A program made the position numbers and the translations under genes. A stretch of DNA of 39,328 bases from assembly GCA_034698045.1 (NCBI GenBank), contig JAQGAU010000120.1, positions 1 through 39,328 on the forward strand, read 5' to 3'. Under the pieces are notes generated by a model that saw only the letters and a list, made by a program, of their open reading frames with translations, was not told where the DNA came from and ran no database searches. Shown here piece after piece: positions 9,130 through 20,098 of the stretch (position 1 is the first letter of the stretch; each line of letters starts with the position of its first letter). This stretch comes from Paramacrobiotus richtersi (taxonomy: Eukaryota; Tardigrada; Eutardigrada; Parachela; Macrobiotidae).

Positions 9130-9536
9130 TTCAATGCATTGCGCACGGCCCGATGTTTAGCGCAGGCATCCTCTGGTCAAACCGCGGGTAACCAGGAGTA
9201 AAATAACTCCCGATGTTTGAAAAGGAGACGGCATTGTTTGAGACGTACGAATTTCCTGTTTTCGAATTCTGCAGGTTTCCGTTATCCGCACACAACACCT
9301 CCCAGCAAGAGCTGAAAAGCGTTTGATTCGGCAAACTTGCGTTGCAGGCTGCGAGTTTCCATATGACATTTGCTCGCAATGGTTATATGGCATACCAAAC
9401 CGATAGTTGGCTGAAAGTTGCTGCTGGAACTTTGCAACTGGTGACCGGAAACGTTGCACTGCGCTGGCGTTTGAGGGAAGTGGAAGCCATAAGTTGAATA
9501 GTCATTCAGCTGACGAATACTGTCGTGGATTCGCAT
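9130..9536 (-). pseudogene. Ser/Asn/Gln/Tyr-rich coding fossil, copy A
   Basis: On the minus strand, successive frames give NDYSTYGFHFPQTPAQCNVS, QLQSSSSNFQPTIG, MPYNHCEQMSYGNSQPATQ, SLPNQTLFSSCWEV and VSNNAVSFSNIGSYFTPGYP. This composition (S, N, Q, Y, P, F) is typical of a disordered activation region of a transcription factor or similar host protein. The coding signal moves between frames at least twice, so it is broken. A second copy of the MPYNH..SLPNQ portion lies inverted at 10150-10246. The identity of the parent gene is unknown. Confidence 0.4.
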
Positions 9537-9761
9537 TCCAAGGCCTTCCTTGCTCCAGAAAGTCGGGAAACTGAACTAACTGACTCGTTACCACGTAGGG
9601 CCGATACGGGCGAATGAGCCAGCTGTGACATACAATATCTTCATCGTCGCCGTTATTATTATTACTAGCGTTATTTGGTCGATCGTTGAATTCTTGCCAA
9701 TAGATATGCAGGCAGTTTTTTCGAATGAATCCCTCGTGTAAATAGTAAAGTTTTAAAACTC

Positions 9762-10016
9762 TTGCTGCAACATAAGTCCAGCGTTATCAATAGCATTTTG
9801 GGCGATTGTTTCAGTTTTGTGTACAAAGTTCACGGTGGATTCACATACTGCAGCCAACTGAAAACGGACAAGCTCAAGAACGAACAAGTTTTGCTCTGTC
9901 CATGCTGGGCTTTGTTACCACTGCAGATCCTGGAATCTTTCCATGCATCCCAGAAGCCATCAGCATTAACAGAAAAGCTCACTAGAGTTCCAGCTAGCGC
10001 TAAAAGAACTGAATGA
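9762..10016 (+). other. Coding-like ORF upstream of copy B
   Basis: An 84-codon frame ending at TGA 10014-10016 overlaps the next ATG by four bases (ATGA). It contains LKTDKLKNEQVLLCPCWALL and a polar tail rich in Lys, Ser and Ala. It may belong to the same decayed gene as the frame that follows. No family was recognised. Confidence 0.2.
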
Positions 10017-10246
10017 ACGAAGTACTGACTCTCCTTACACAGAAGGAAGCTGCTCGTAAAACTAATTTTTCGTTGTATGAAATTAATTTTTTGACTGCTG
10101 TCAGCAAGTGCAAAGCCTTAACAACGACTTGTCTAGCAAACTGTCTTTTGAGTATGCCGTATGACCATTCCGCACACATGGCGTATGGGAACGCTCAATC
10201 TACAATGGAAGCTTTGCCTAATCAGATGATCTTTCGTATGAGGTGA
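10013..10246 (+). pseudogene. Ser/Asn/Gln/Tyr-rich coding fossil, copy B
   Basis: The 77-codon frame ends MPYDHSAHMAYGNAQSTMEA then LPNQMIFRMR. This matches, residue by residue with substitutions, the MPYNHCEQMSYGNSQ..LPNQTLF block of copy A on the opposite strand, and the DNA is visibly alike over roughly 95 bp (10150-10246 against 9400-9305). Upstream residues (KEAARKTNFSLYEINF) have no match in copy A that I can see. The two copies face in opposite directions, with their centres about 800 bp apart. Confidence 0.4.
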
Positions 10247-10517
10247 TTACTATTATATTCGATTAGGCACAGTTTGCAGTAAACAAAAATCAATCGAATT
10301 TAGCAAAATTAAGCAAACGTAAGCTTCATACAACCATTCTGCGGATAGCGGATAGACCATGGTTCACTATCGCGTTCACAACTTCTCCGACCAATTTTTA
10401 ACTAATCGTCTGTTACGTGTAACCACTTCTGTGAATATGCAAAAAATTCTGCTGACGACGATAAAAAGACGATAAAGAACATCGTAAATGTTCACAGCAG
10501 AACGTTGGTTATAACGT

Positions 10518-10990
10518 TTAGCGAAAGTAACCGTGCTTCGCCGTGAGCATCCACGGAATGGTGGGCAAATAGGCGATGACTGCGGATAAGAAGCGGTCGT
10601 CCTCGTTGGTGTCGTGCTCGAGGAATATCACCTCGTTGTCGGTCGCCGACGGCGCCCAGCTTCTTGACGTAGTGTCCGATGGGGATCTTGGAGGAGCGCG
10701 GCCAACTGTCCATGGCCACCACGATGCGCTAGCCTTGCAGCGCCAAGGCTTGCAGCGTCTTAATGCGCACCAACGGATGCGCTTATCCGCCGGCACGAAT
10801 TCGTAACGCGTTGATTGCATAAATAATGGACGGATCAATCAACCGAGCAAACAATCGCAGTGACGTGAACAAATCGTCAATTCAACACATGAACTTAAAG
10901 TGAGCAAACTGAGACAGCTGCCGAGACGTTTGGGGACGGAGGACACCGCAGTACGTCCCACCGTAGGGGCGCGCCCGTTTTCTTCGGTTT
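10518..10990 (-). pseudogene. DIS3: DIS3/RRP44 exosome nuclease fragment (broken)
   Basis: Read on the minus strand, the segment matches DIS3/Rrp44 in order: RPYGGTYCGVLRP (compare the 'NWRPYCG-L' cold-shock motif), FVPADKRIR, RIKTLQALALQG, then AMDSWPRSSKIPIGHYVKKL and GAVGDR, then EVIFLEHDTNEDDRFLSAVI and YLPTIPWMLT. In DIS3 this is the cold-shock/OB region just before the RNB catalytic domain, which degrades RNA 3'-5' in the nuclear and cytoplasmic exosome. The PIN and RNB domains are absent. The frame changes after KRIR and again after GAVGDR, with a TAG at 10730-10728, so it is a pseudogene or duplicate fragment. A ~110-bp non-matching stretch separates the first two blocks and could be an intron. 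It is richer in G+C than the flanks, suggesting recent arrival. Confidence 0.75.
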
Positions 10991-11568
10991 GATTCCATGA
11001 GGCTGACTTACGGGCAGTCAGGCAATATTGTCCTTTCTTGTTTGTTAGCGAACATGCTACGGCTCTACGTGCCTCCGTGGCCTTGGTCGATTTATTAGCC
11101 TACCCTGCCGCGCCTGAGGTGTGTACACATTCATTGAATCGCCCTCTTATAGATTTTTGATAGCGTTTTTGTGTGTTGTACCATCAGGGGAAATGTACAA
11201 AAAGGAGTACCTCTATCATCCAGGAAGTTTTGCTGTTTTGCCTTTTCAACGTCCATGTTGATCGCACATACGTACTGCCGGCCAAGCAACTTTGGTTTCC
11301 TATCCTTCCCCACCGAACATCACTTTCACGGTATGTCGTACGTGCCTAGAGACCGCTAACAATTCATCGTGCACCCATACGGACGGTAAGCGAGCACCCG
11401 CCGGCGTGTGGTGCAGCGTAGATATCGAAAAAGCCATGGAAACAGGTCATCGTCATCGACCACAATGTTGTCCAACAGCTCGATCTGAAAGCATCGTCGT
11501 TCATGAAATCCGCTGCTGTGCCGGCGCCGGATCACGAGTTCATCGCCGTGCGTACCCTGCCCTAGAGG

Positions 11569-11892
11569 TCACTTGCCGCTCTTGACGTCCTTGGTGGTAT
11601 CGGCCACCACAATACACCTCAAAGCAACCGTTATATAAAATGGTGGCCATAAATTTTTTGAATGTTGCAGTAGGCCGAATGGCATGCGAGTAAATTCGAA
11701 CTGTCCGTCTTGTGTGACTAAACTAGTTTCAGCAATGCCGGACTCGCTAATTTGCCAAAACTCACTGTTGAAGTCAAATGACGTAAAGAACGCAAAGTTT
11801 GAAAAGCCGTTTATTGCGTCAAATAACCGTGGTATTCGGCACATGTGGCCGTCGGTGACGTTGTTCACGACATATGAATTCTGGCAGGGCAT
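11569..11892 (-). pseudogene. Ty3/gypsy reverse transcriptase fossil
   Basis: The frame shows a 'dgh-cRIPRLFDAI' lead, then FFTSFDFNSEFWQI, SLVTQDGQFEFTRMPFGLLQ. These are the classical RT fingers/palm blocks of gypsy elements ('y-S-lDl-sGfwQI' and 'TAFvTp-G-yEf-rMPFGL'). It is a truncated, broken piece; no neighbouring protease, RNase H or LTR could be tied to it. Confidence 0.75.
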
Positions 11893-12017
11893 CCAACAGT
11901 GATGCTGTACTCAATAGACATGGCCGTGGTCGGCCAGGGTGATCGGTAGTGCTGCCATGAGGACGACGGGCTCAGGTAACTTTTTTGGATACGTCGTCTA
12001 GTCTCGTCCGTGTGGTA

Positions 12018-12550
12018 CATAAATAAATATCTCAATGCAACGGCTGCACGCGCTGTGCATTCAGCTACACAATGGTATGCCGCGATCTAGTCTCGTCCCA
12101 TTGTCCACTGAGCTATTCATGGAACAATGGAAAAACTTTGGGACTAAAAGTTGAATGAGAAAGTTTTCTCGATTCAGTCCCACGATAGCTTATTCGACGT
12201 TTTTTCAGTCAGAAAGCTTACCAACCGAAAATCCGCAAAGGTAGAGATTGAACTGTATTCGCATAGATCCAAAACAACACTCTCGAAAAAGTGTTTTTTC
12301 GGATCTACTCCTAAACGTCGCAACTTACCATCTCGACTTTTCGCTTGATAAGCTTTCTGACTGGAAAGACGTCGAATGAGCTATCGTGGGACTAAATCGG
12401 AAGAACTTCTCTTTCAGCTTTTGGTCCCAAAGTTTTTTCATTGTTTCGTGAATAGCTCAGTGGACAATGGGACGAGACTATATCGCGGCATACCATTGTG
12501 TAGCTGAATGCATTGCTAGTGCAAGCGTTACATTGAGATATTTGTTCATG
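12018..12550. mobile_element. 533-bp foldback (palindromic) MITE-like element with TA target site
   Basis: The left arm (12018 to about 12280) and the right arm (about 12289 to 12550) are near-complete inverted complements. Both ends read CATRAAYAAATATCTCAATG inward. Internal anchors such as CACAATGGTATGCCGCGAT, TCTCGTCCCATTGTCCACTG and TCAGTCAGAAAGCTTA occur once in each arm. The arms meet at a loop of roughly 8 nt. TA dinucleotides border both ends (12016-12017 and 12551-12552), as for Tc1/mariner-type insertion. There is no transposase inside; the short frame in the left arm is probably chance. It could extrude as a long hairpin. A fully palindromic MITE or an inverted dimer are both possible. 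Confidence 0.85.
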
Positions 12551-13807
12551 TAGTAAATCACGTAAAAAACAAGTGTTTCTAAACCCACTTTCATCTGCGA
12601 GTGATCGTCTTAAACTACTGAAGCCTTGAATAACAGGTCATCAAAATTAAAAGAGTGTATATCAGAGAACTAAGCGGAAGATTCACGTAGACTACATAAC
12701 TGTAAACTACGGTTTTGTTGATCAAAGGGAAAACCCGTTCTTGGAAACTATCGTGGTCTTGTTATGACACCAACTATCGCTCCCGCTGTTTCCGTTTTAT
12801 ATTTTTTCCAATGATTGTGCAACAGTGTGAACGCACAAACAAAGAAATACCGACTACGACTAGAAAACTACCGACTTAAGACTAGAGTCAAGTTGAATAC
12901 TTTTCACGATTTTCCAGCTGGAGCACCGCCCAGCGGTGGATTTTAATCGCCCCATAAGCAATTTTTACATTCTCGTCGGCAGCTGCGCTACCTACAAAAG
13001 CCAGTTAGTATCAAAACAAGCAGTACCTCAGGAATACCAAAGAAGCTACAGTGTACTTTGAATACAGTCTGGTCACTGTTATTCCAGGGTCGAAGCGTCA
13101 AGGGACGCATAGGATTATTTGGGTGCACCACAGAAGTGAAACGACGCTTTTCCTCTGCCAAAATTTGGTAGTATGATGAAACAAAGCTTTCACGTTTCGC
13201 CCGATGAATAAGACGGCTGATCAGAGCGCTACAGGAATCACTGCTATCCAATGGAAAGCCACACTGCGAACCGGATAAAACCAAAGACTCCTCGCAATAA
13301 ACCAATGGGAATCATCCTTTAAACTGACAGTAATTCTCCACATGCTACCCGATCTCATTTACTGTCCAACGCTTGGTACATCCTTTGTATCCGAATGGAC
13401 ATTCATGCTGCGACAACGAGCTGGAAATCGTTCGCAAATTACGATAATGTATGTCAAACTCAAGTACTGTATGTATGTCATACGGTATTTCGTAATTCTT
13501 TTCCTTAGCGTTCATCTCACGAAATTTGGGATGCTCTACGGATTTCTGCAGTAATTCAAGTCCTTACGACACACACCGCTCGCCTGTAAATTTGTAAGCC
13601 TGTAAACGCAGCATTCGTATTACATTTTTTTTATAATTTACAGGTATGTGTGATTTCAGTTCAGTCCTGTATTAGTGTATCATTTTAGTGCTGACTTATT
13701 TGTTTATTTTAATTTTCAATCCATACTCCATTTCGACAAAATTCATAGCAAATTGGGCTGCACAGTGACGCGTTCAGCATTCTGGCCCTGTTGAATCTTC
13801 TATGAGG

Positions 13808-13831
13808 ACGTCTCAGCGACGGCTGAGACGT
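13808..13831. repeat. Perfect 10-bp stem hairpin
   Basis: ACGTCTCAGC, a 4-nt loop GACG, then GCTGAGACGT. It lies in a stretch (12,560-14,640) where I see no convincing gene. There is no U-tract or other context that would assign a function. Confidence 0.5.
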
Positions 13832-14642
13832 TCGTTACTATGACCCGCTAAATGTCGCTTACGGTCGGATATCGGCGAGGGCGCCCGTGGTGCTGCTGGC
13901 TCTTCTGCTGGCAAACTCAGTGACCTTTTAAGCAGTTCGTTGTACTTGCAGTCAGACCGCACACCTCACCCGACAATGCTAGTATCACTACGAATTTTGA
14001 ACGGAACGAACGGCACGAATTTTATTGTGTTCATCATTAATGTTGGCCTTTGCTTCCACAACGTTTTACCGTACGGATATTGCAAAGGTTACAGTGTCCA
14101 CTAGTTCTTTCCTTTGTTACGCTGTTACCCGATAGTTAAAATCCGACACATTTTCTAATACGTTCGTAGAATTAACCATAAAACGGTCTGTAAAATCAGT
14201 GAGTTAGTTTGTTTGCGATTTTCGGCTCACTGTACGGATTCCAAGCTAAAACAAGATCGCATTTCAAAATCTAGACGCTGTATTGTGTTCCCGAGTAACT
14301 CTGATTGCGGCTTCCTCCGTCCGGACTCGAGCACGTTCGGATGCTTGACTGTTCGACTTCCAAACAGTCAGTAACGACCGGGTAAAGCAGAAGTAACCAG
14401 GCTGACACGAAAGTTGTTGCAGTTCACGTCGGCGAGGCAATCTTTAGATCTTTATCAGATCTTTAACCTCTTTCTACTCACTTATTTCTGGAAGCTTACG
14501 TAGCCATCCGACAGCTGTTGCACTAATTTCTTGGGTGTGTGTCCGCGTTCACTCCCTATCAGACGGAAGTCACGGAACGCCTATATTTAGCGGTAAATGA
14601 CAGTTTTCACTGTGTGTAGCCTTGAACATGATCGCATCGTTA

Positions 14643-14984
14643 TTAAACACTTGGATACCCGTATACACCGCCTCTTTGTAACATTGAGGCATAAACGGTC
14701 ACGATAAGCCCCACCAGGCTGCATACGGGCCAGCTAAAAATATGCCGGATATTTGGGGTCACCGCGGTAGTATCGTTGTCGTAAAGTGGCAGCAAATCCG
14801 CGGTAAAGTATGTTCTGCCACATAATCTCTGAAGATGCTGCCAGCGCTTGTCGCAGTCGAATCCATCCTTGAACAGGTAAAAAAGAATCCGTTCGAACTC
14901 CAGACGCGTGACCACAAGGTTGCTAGCTTTCGTTGAGAAGCAGCGATGTAAGTTTGTATAGCTTCCACAATTTGCCCATGTCGA
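14643..14984 (-). CDS. Unidentified ORF with a possible membrane segment
   Basis: A 114-codon minus-strand frame is open from just after a TAA to the stop at 14643. It reads NLHRCFSTKASNLVVTRLEF, then a charged aromatic stretch (FKDGFDCDKRWQHLQRLCGR), then a hydrophobic run SWPVCSLVGLIVTVYASM long enough to cross a membrane, and ends GGVYGYPSV. The amphipathic basic start could suit an organelle presequence, but no ATG sits in a clear position. The composition looks like real protein rather than a shadow. No family was recognised, and the neighbouring frame is also partly open. Confidence 0.28.
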   Translation of the reverse strand, partial: STWANCGSYTNLHRCFSTKASNLVVTRLEFERILFYLFKDGFDCDKRWQHLQRLCGRTYFTADLLPLYDNDTTAVTPNIRHIFSWPVCSLVGLIVTVYASMLQRGGVYGYPSV

Positions 14985-16469
14985 TTACTGCATTTGCTAA
15001 TGAACATACTGAATTTCACTAACTGGAGTAAGATAGGGGGGATTTTTCGATACTAGTGCATCCTAGTAAATCTCTCGGTACCTTGAATAGCAGTTGTTTG
15101 AGCAAGTCGTACCGAAGGAGGCAACCGACAAGGTCTAGCTGAAACCTGTACCCGTAGACCTTTGTACGGAGGCATGAAAGTCGCTAACAAGAATTACGCC
15201 GACTAACCCACAGTTTTCGTGGCTTCTACCTCAAAGGTTGCTCCTGGTTCCTCGCAGCGGTATAATATTATAGTTTCTCGTGCGTAATGTTAGACGTTTC
15301 CGCAGATGCTGTGCGGAGGCAAAGTTCTGCCAGTAGCTCAACTGCTTTGCCAGCAATAACAGACATGAATCAAAAAAGTATTTTCATGGACTTCGTCCGG
15401 CGAGATTAAATGTTGCGTATTTCACCTACCGGACGCTGACATACAAGCTGTATTTGTTTTTGGTTCACATTTCCGAGGGTATTTCGACGTTCAGCCAGAT
15501 CGGACAGTTTTCCACAGACACAGCGGAGAGCTAATTAAAGTAATCCTCCGTGACTTTTCTGTGTTACCCAGATCAATGGTATAGCCTGGTACGTTGGTGT
15601 TAAGATGATTTCTGCGGTAGGAGGTCACTGGATTTACTGGAGGCTAGGACTGCTGACCGCTTTATCGTTATAGCGTTCGAGGACTACTGTTTCAAGGTGC
15701 AGACACTGAACTAACGGTAAGATTTTATGGCAAGATGCGTGCGTATAGATCATCATACGCGAGTGGTGCGTATGTGAGCAATCGGCGCAGATGTATGTAG
15801 AAGTTAGTCGTTCGACGTAGAGTGCTTCCCTGTAGTATGATGTTGATGTCAGTGTATGGTAATTTTAGCTAATTTCCTGAATACCAGTTTTGCTGTTTAT
15901 AACACGTGCGGTTTTTATGCGCAGAGTTGTATACGCTTCATGACGGGCATGAACATCCAGAGTGTTGTCGAGGACCGGCTGCCCTGGGTGCAGTACAGTC
16001 GAAAATACAGAATCTTGCCCGAACTTGCCAGGATCCATGCAAGGTTGCGCAAAATGTAGCGCGAGACTGTGGCTCCGGAAATCCTCGACTCAGCACTGCA
16101 GGACATGGATAAGGGTGCCGATTGTCACATTTAATCACAGTGCAGATCAAAGAAGGAGGTAAACAATAACGCGCGATATTAGATGCGATTCATGTATTAA
16201 AAGCGCTTCAGTACAAGATTTGGTTAATGTGCTGCTACATATTTGGTAGCAAATTGCAATGAGCCCATAAGTAAATGATGTGTGGTGGTTTACCATCCGG
16301 GAAAGACAGTGTCTGTGTGACGGATCTAAACATATGACGATGTTCGCCGGAAATTGTTATAAAGACAAATTATGGCCTAGTGATACTTCTGTTTTACTTC
16401 GCTATTCATTTCACAGATGTGGAATTACAGTAGATATCATGTGGCGTTAATCTATTAAGTGCCCGTATT

Positions 16470-16524
16470 ATGTAGGTTGTAATACATGCAAATGTAGGTT
16501 GTAATACATTCAAATGTAGGTTGT
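16470..16524 (+). repeat. 22-bp tandem repeat, 2.5 copies
   Basis: Units ATGTAGGTTGTAATACATGC plus AA start at 16470 and 16492, with a third partial unit from 16514. Only one base differs between the first two. Confidence 0.85.
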
Positions 16525-16678
16525 CACTTGTCAGCGAATCTGACTCAACAACTTGAGATTGTTGTAGCTTTGGTATAACTCTCAAAATGCAAAAGAACTG
16601 TTAGTAGTAGAATGGGTGCGTGACATTTACTTTGGAGTCAATTTTTTTCTCACCACATACAGTGCGTAAGAGTCCACA

Positions 16679-17113
16679 ATGTTCGGGATTGTGCAAAAAC
16701 GTGGCCGCGGACATTTTGCCGGTGCTCTGGGATCGCAGCGACGATTGCTACGTTTCGAAAACAATTTGTCAGCAACGCGCATGTCAGGACCTTTTTTAAA
16801 ACACCTCCAGCAATCACCCACGAAGCGGCACCGAAACTCTATACGCTTGGGTGCATTAGCAACCTGTCAGAAAAGGAGAAAAAGAAGTATCCATCAAGGA
16901 TGTTTTACTGATGCATTATCACCGATGTCCGCTGGCGCGCTGGAAAGCTTACCTGGCAATGGAAGATTTCTGTATTGTTCCTCAACGAATTATGGATGTA
17001 AGACTTGCGCCCAGATCATAAGTGAGCACGTAACCGAGTGTATGAATTGGACCTACAATCACACTTTGGTTGCGCCGATTCTGTGCAGTTGGCAAGCTGT
17101 TGCTGGCACTTGA
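16679..17113 (+). other. 144-codon open frame, coding status unclear
   Basis: From an ATG at 16679 a long frame is open but is compositionally uneven. It starts FGIVQKRGRGHFAGALGSQR, is rich in Arg/Lys in the middle, and ends with a Cys-containing stretch (NYGCKTCAQIISEHVTECMN). An alternative plus frame over the same bases also reads protein-like (IKDVLLMHYHRCPLARWKAY). The true frame cannot be chosen by eye. No family was recognised. Confidence 0.2.
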
Positions 17114-17493
17114 AAAGGTTGGCCTGGAAACTGTTGTCCCGTTCCCGAATATAGTCCTCAGTTTTACAGTACGCACATGGGCACTACTGCATATGATTCT
17201 GCATTATATTTTGACTTGACGGAAAACAATAATGACTGTTAAAAGTCAACTTCATCTATGGTAGAAGTAACTTGACCAAGCGACGATACTAGTTATTGGG
17301 ATGTAAATGCTGCTTGCATCTCATACGATCGACTTCAGTAGACGAGGTATTAAAAATACTGGTCATGTACCCACATTTTTATGAGCAAACAAAAAGGTAT
17401 ACTGCATTGGTCCTCGCTCAAGGTCTGCATGTTTTTAAGATATTAGTTGGTTCAGCATGGATTCATGGATATAAGAGAAATTAGTTCAATGAT

Positions 17494-17665
17494 ATGTACG
17501 GCATACCAAGTACGATGACGCCTACCCAAACGCGGTCGTTGCAAACAATCCGGTACTGGGATCGGCGGCGAAACGTTACAGTGTTAGCTTGGGCCAAAGA
17601 GGCGATCACGGGAAACAACTCTGTAAGCTTAAACCCGTTTTTGAAGGAAGAGCGGCTGTAATAAA
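17494..17665 (+). other. Short ORF (55 aa) whose stop overlaps an AATAAA
   Basis: ATG at 17494 opens 55 codons (start MYGIPSTMTPTQTRSL, later VTVLAWAKEAITGNNSVSLN) and ends TAA at 17659-17661. The stop overlaps the hexamer AATAAA at 17660-17665. A second frame across the same bases is also open (YPNAVVANNPVLGSAAKRYS), so one of the two is a shadow. Either could be the tail of a small gene. Evidence for expression is absent. Confidence 0.2.
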
Positions 17666-18063
17666 AAATCTTTCACGAAGAAAATGCAACGTGTTTGCAC
17701 GACGGTGCTAATCAGCTGGAGAAAATTTTAAAAAAACCTGTGGGATAGTATTTATCTTGATGTGCATGTTACTACTGGTAGCCTTCGTACTGGCTATTCA
17801 GGTAATGTATTGTTCCCACCAATCACCATGTAAAGGACAACCATTATACCACAGGCTAGGGTAATAGTCTGGATCCGGTATTCAGCATGCTGTTAAATAG
17901 ATTGCTATGTACTTGCGTTATTAAATCCATGGCCGAAGCAGGAGGAAGTCCCCTGACTGGTGGTTTCCATGCCTACTGCCCAGTGTTAGTCAGCCCAGAT
18001 ATTTAAATGATATCCCATGGGATGCTTGACCTTATGTTTGCTAAAGCTTAGTTCAACGCAGAC

Positions 18064-18306
18064 ATGCCCTTTAACAAAAACAGGAAACGCAAGGAAGAGA
18101 AGGTGATAAGTCCGGAAGACAGCGGACAGAGATATCTTTGAGAACTGTACAAGAAATGTAAAATGCTGCAGGAAGCTGCTGCATTATACCGGCAAAAGAG
18201 GCATGTAACTTTTTCCTGTAAGTTATTCTCATCGCGCACTAGCGAATTAAGTGTTTCGCATACTGATGCTACAGGAACAGATGCAATACGGAAACCAGAA
18301 GAGTGA
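18064..18306 (+). other. Lys-rich coding-like ORF, interrupted
   Basis: A plus-strand frame of 81 codons starts MPFNKNRKRKEEKVISPEDS and continues LYKKCKMLQEAAALYRQKRH, then a Ser/Thr-rich part; one stop interrupts it. A GTAAGT donor-like site follows TTTTTCCT near 18217, so an exon ending there is possible. The opposite strand is also open here (a 91-codon hydrophobic frame), which I take as the shadow. No family was recognised. Confidence 0.25.
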
Positions 18307-20098
18307 TGCACTCTGAAGGCCATAAGAACGCGTTACAGAAGACTGCTTCAGCTACCGGCTTCAAAAAAGACCGATCTTCGTTACCGGCACCAAATATTTC
18401 TTGCGTTTTGTAACGATACGCCATGCGTAATTAATACGCCTCCTGCGCCTTTCGCGGTCTTTTGTTCTGCGCATCCGCCTTATCTCTGCAAATGTCTTTT
18501 TAAATCTCTTTGCTCCAAATCTCTTGCTGCAAATCTCTTCGCTCCAACTAATGCAGGAAGGAAAGCGGTCTCTGTATTTCGATACGGTATGTAAAGCAGA
18601 AAAATACGAATGTATGACAACAAGTAGGTCACATCTGGGCTTATACGATAATTAGGATAGCATAATTTTTGTCCAAAAGGAGTCTGATGTGCCATGCCAG
18701 ACCAGGTCCACCGTGGCCATGCTGAGTACCGAGCTGGATGAAGGGGACCATAACTTTCTGCAGCACAGGTTCGAAGTCATATGGTTTTACGACAGCTCGA
18801 GGCAAATCTGTTTTCAAATCACTACTATAATCAATAGCAATACCTCGCGGTGGTAGTGTGCCACGTTGTAGTGGACGATACTACCGCTAACGCCCTGTAG
18901 GATTCCGCATAACTTATGACAAACGTCGGATGTTGAGGAGTGGAATACTCTGGCTCATGAGTATTTGTCAACGTAACTGTACCGTGTTTTTAGTTTATCA
19001 GAAAAGTGAGTTCTTCTAAACCAGCTGATAAATTCACCTCACATTTTAGTATGTCGGCCCGTTAGTTAGTAAGTCGGTATCTTGTTCGTTATACGTTTTA
19101 TTTAACGAACATTGGTCGCAGATGTTTGCTCGGGGTCGGACCGGACGACATCGTTGAATACGGTGTATCGCGGGAAGTGTAGTTCACCCATCGCAAAACG
19201 ACTCTGGTGCTTACAATGTATTCGGAACAACTGAGTCGCACTTTCTTAGGACCCACTTTCCTAGTGCCATCTTTTATTGATGCTTGATGGTTGTAGTATT
19301 GCTCAGACGTTATTCGGCTGTTAACTATGGCTAAGGATAATTAAGCCAACTGTAACCGCTGGAACACTTTGCATTTTGTAACAAAATATTGATGACGCCA
19401 CCATGCGAACAACTTCCTGTTTATACGAAACTAACTCACTTTAAAGCTGCACGTTGCTGTATTATGCTGGCAATTATACGGCCATATCAGTTTAGTGAAA
19501 TTTGCGGCGTTACACTACAGCTGTCTAATCTTCTGTTACGAGTAGACAGCTACTTGTGAAAGCTGTAGATGTCAATTACATAAAACAGTACGAGGTCAAG
19601 AGCCTACATCCCCAGGTGCATACCATAAGGCATGTTTTACTGGGCCAAGCGACCTGCGGTGATGTCGTTTGGCGGCAGCAGTTTTTGTCCCTCTGATATG
19701 AGAACAATTCCGATATGGACCTCACCGATGTAAAAGCAAACAAGTCTGTCAGACATTTCCGTCTGTCATGTACGCGTACGTTTTTGGTTCCAACGATGTA
19801 TTCCCAGTTTTATTTCAGTAGCAGCGGGGTTGATCTAAAAATGCAGCTGCATGTGGCCAGTGCACACAATTATTATATTCGAAACTTCAGCAATGCGTCT
19901 TACTTGTGACAAAGTAATAAAAGCAATTTTGTACTGGTTCCACAAAACTGAACAAGTGGAGTGTGTCCGAAAAGCAGAGCAGCATAGACATAAAAGGTGA
20001 GAACACGAGAGATACAGTTATAACTGCGCCGTTCGCAGATGGCAGGCTTTAGCATTGTACGCTTTCTTTGCACCTAGTGACTATAATTAATGCACTAT

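Noticed and set aside
11390-11580. A PIN-domain-like peptide (VIVIDHNVVQQLDLKASS) on the plus strand near the DIS3 fragment
   Set aside because: It resembles the start of a PIN domain only loosely, lies on the opposite strand from the DIS3 piece, and the frame is short. It is not enough for a call.
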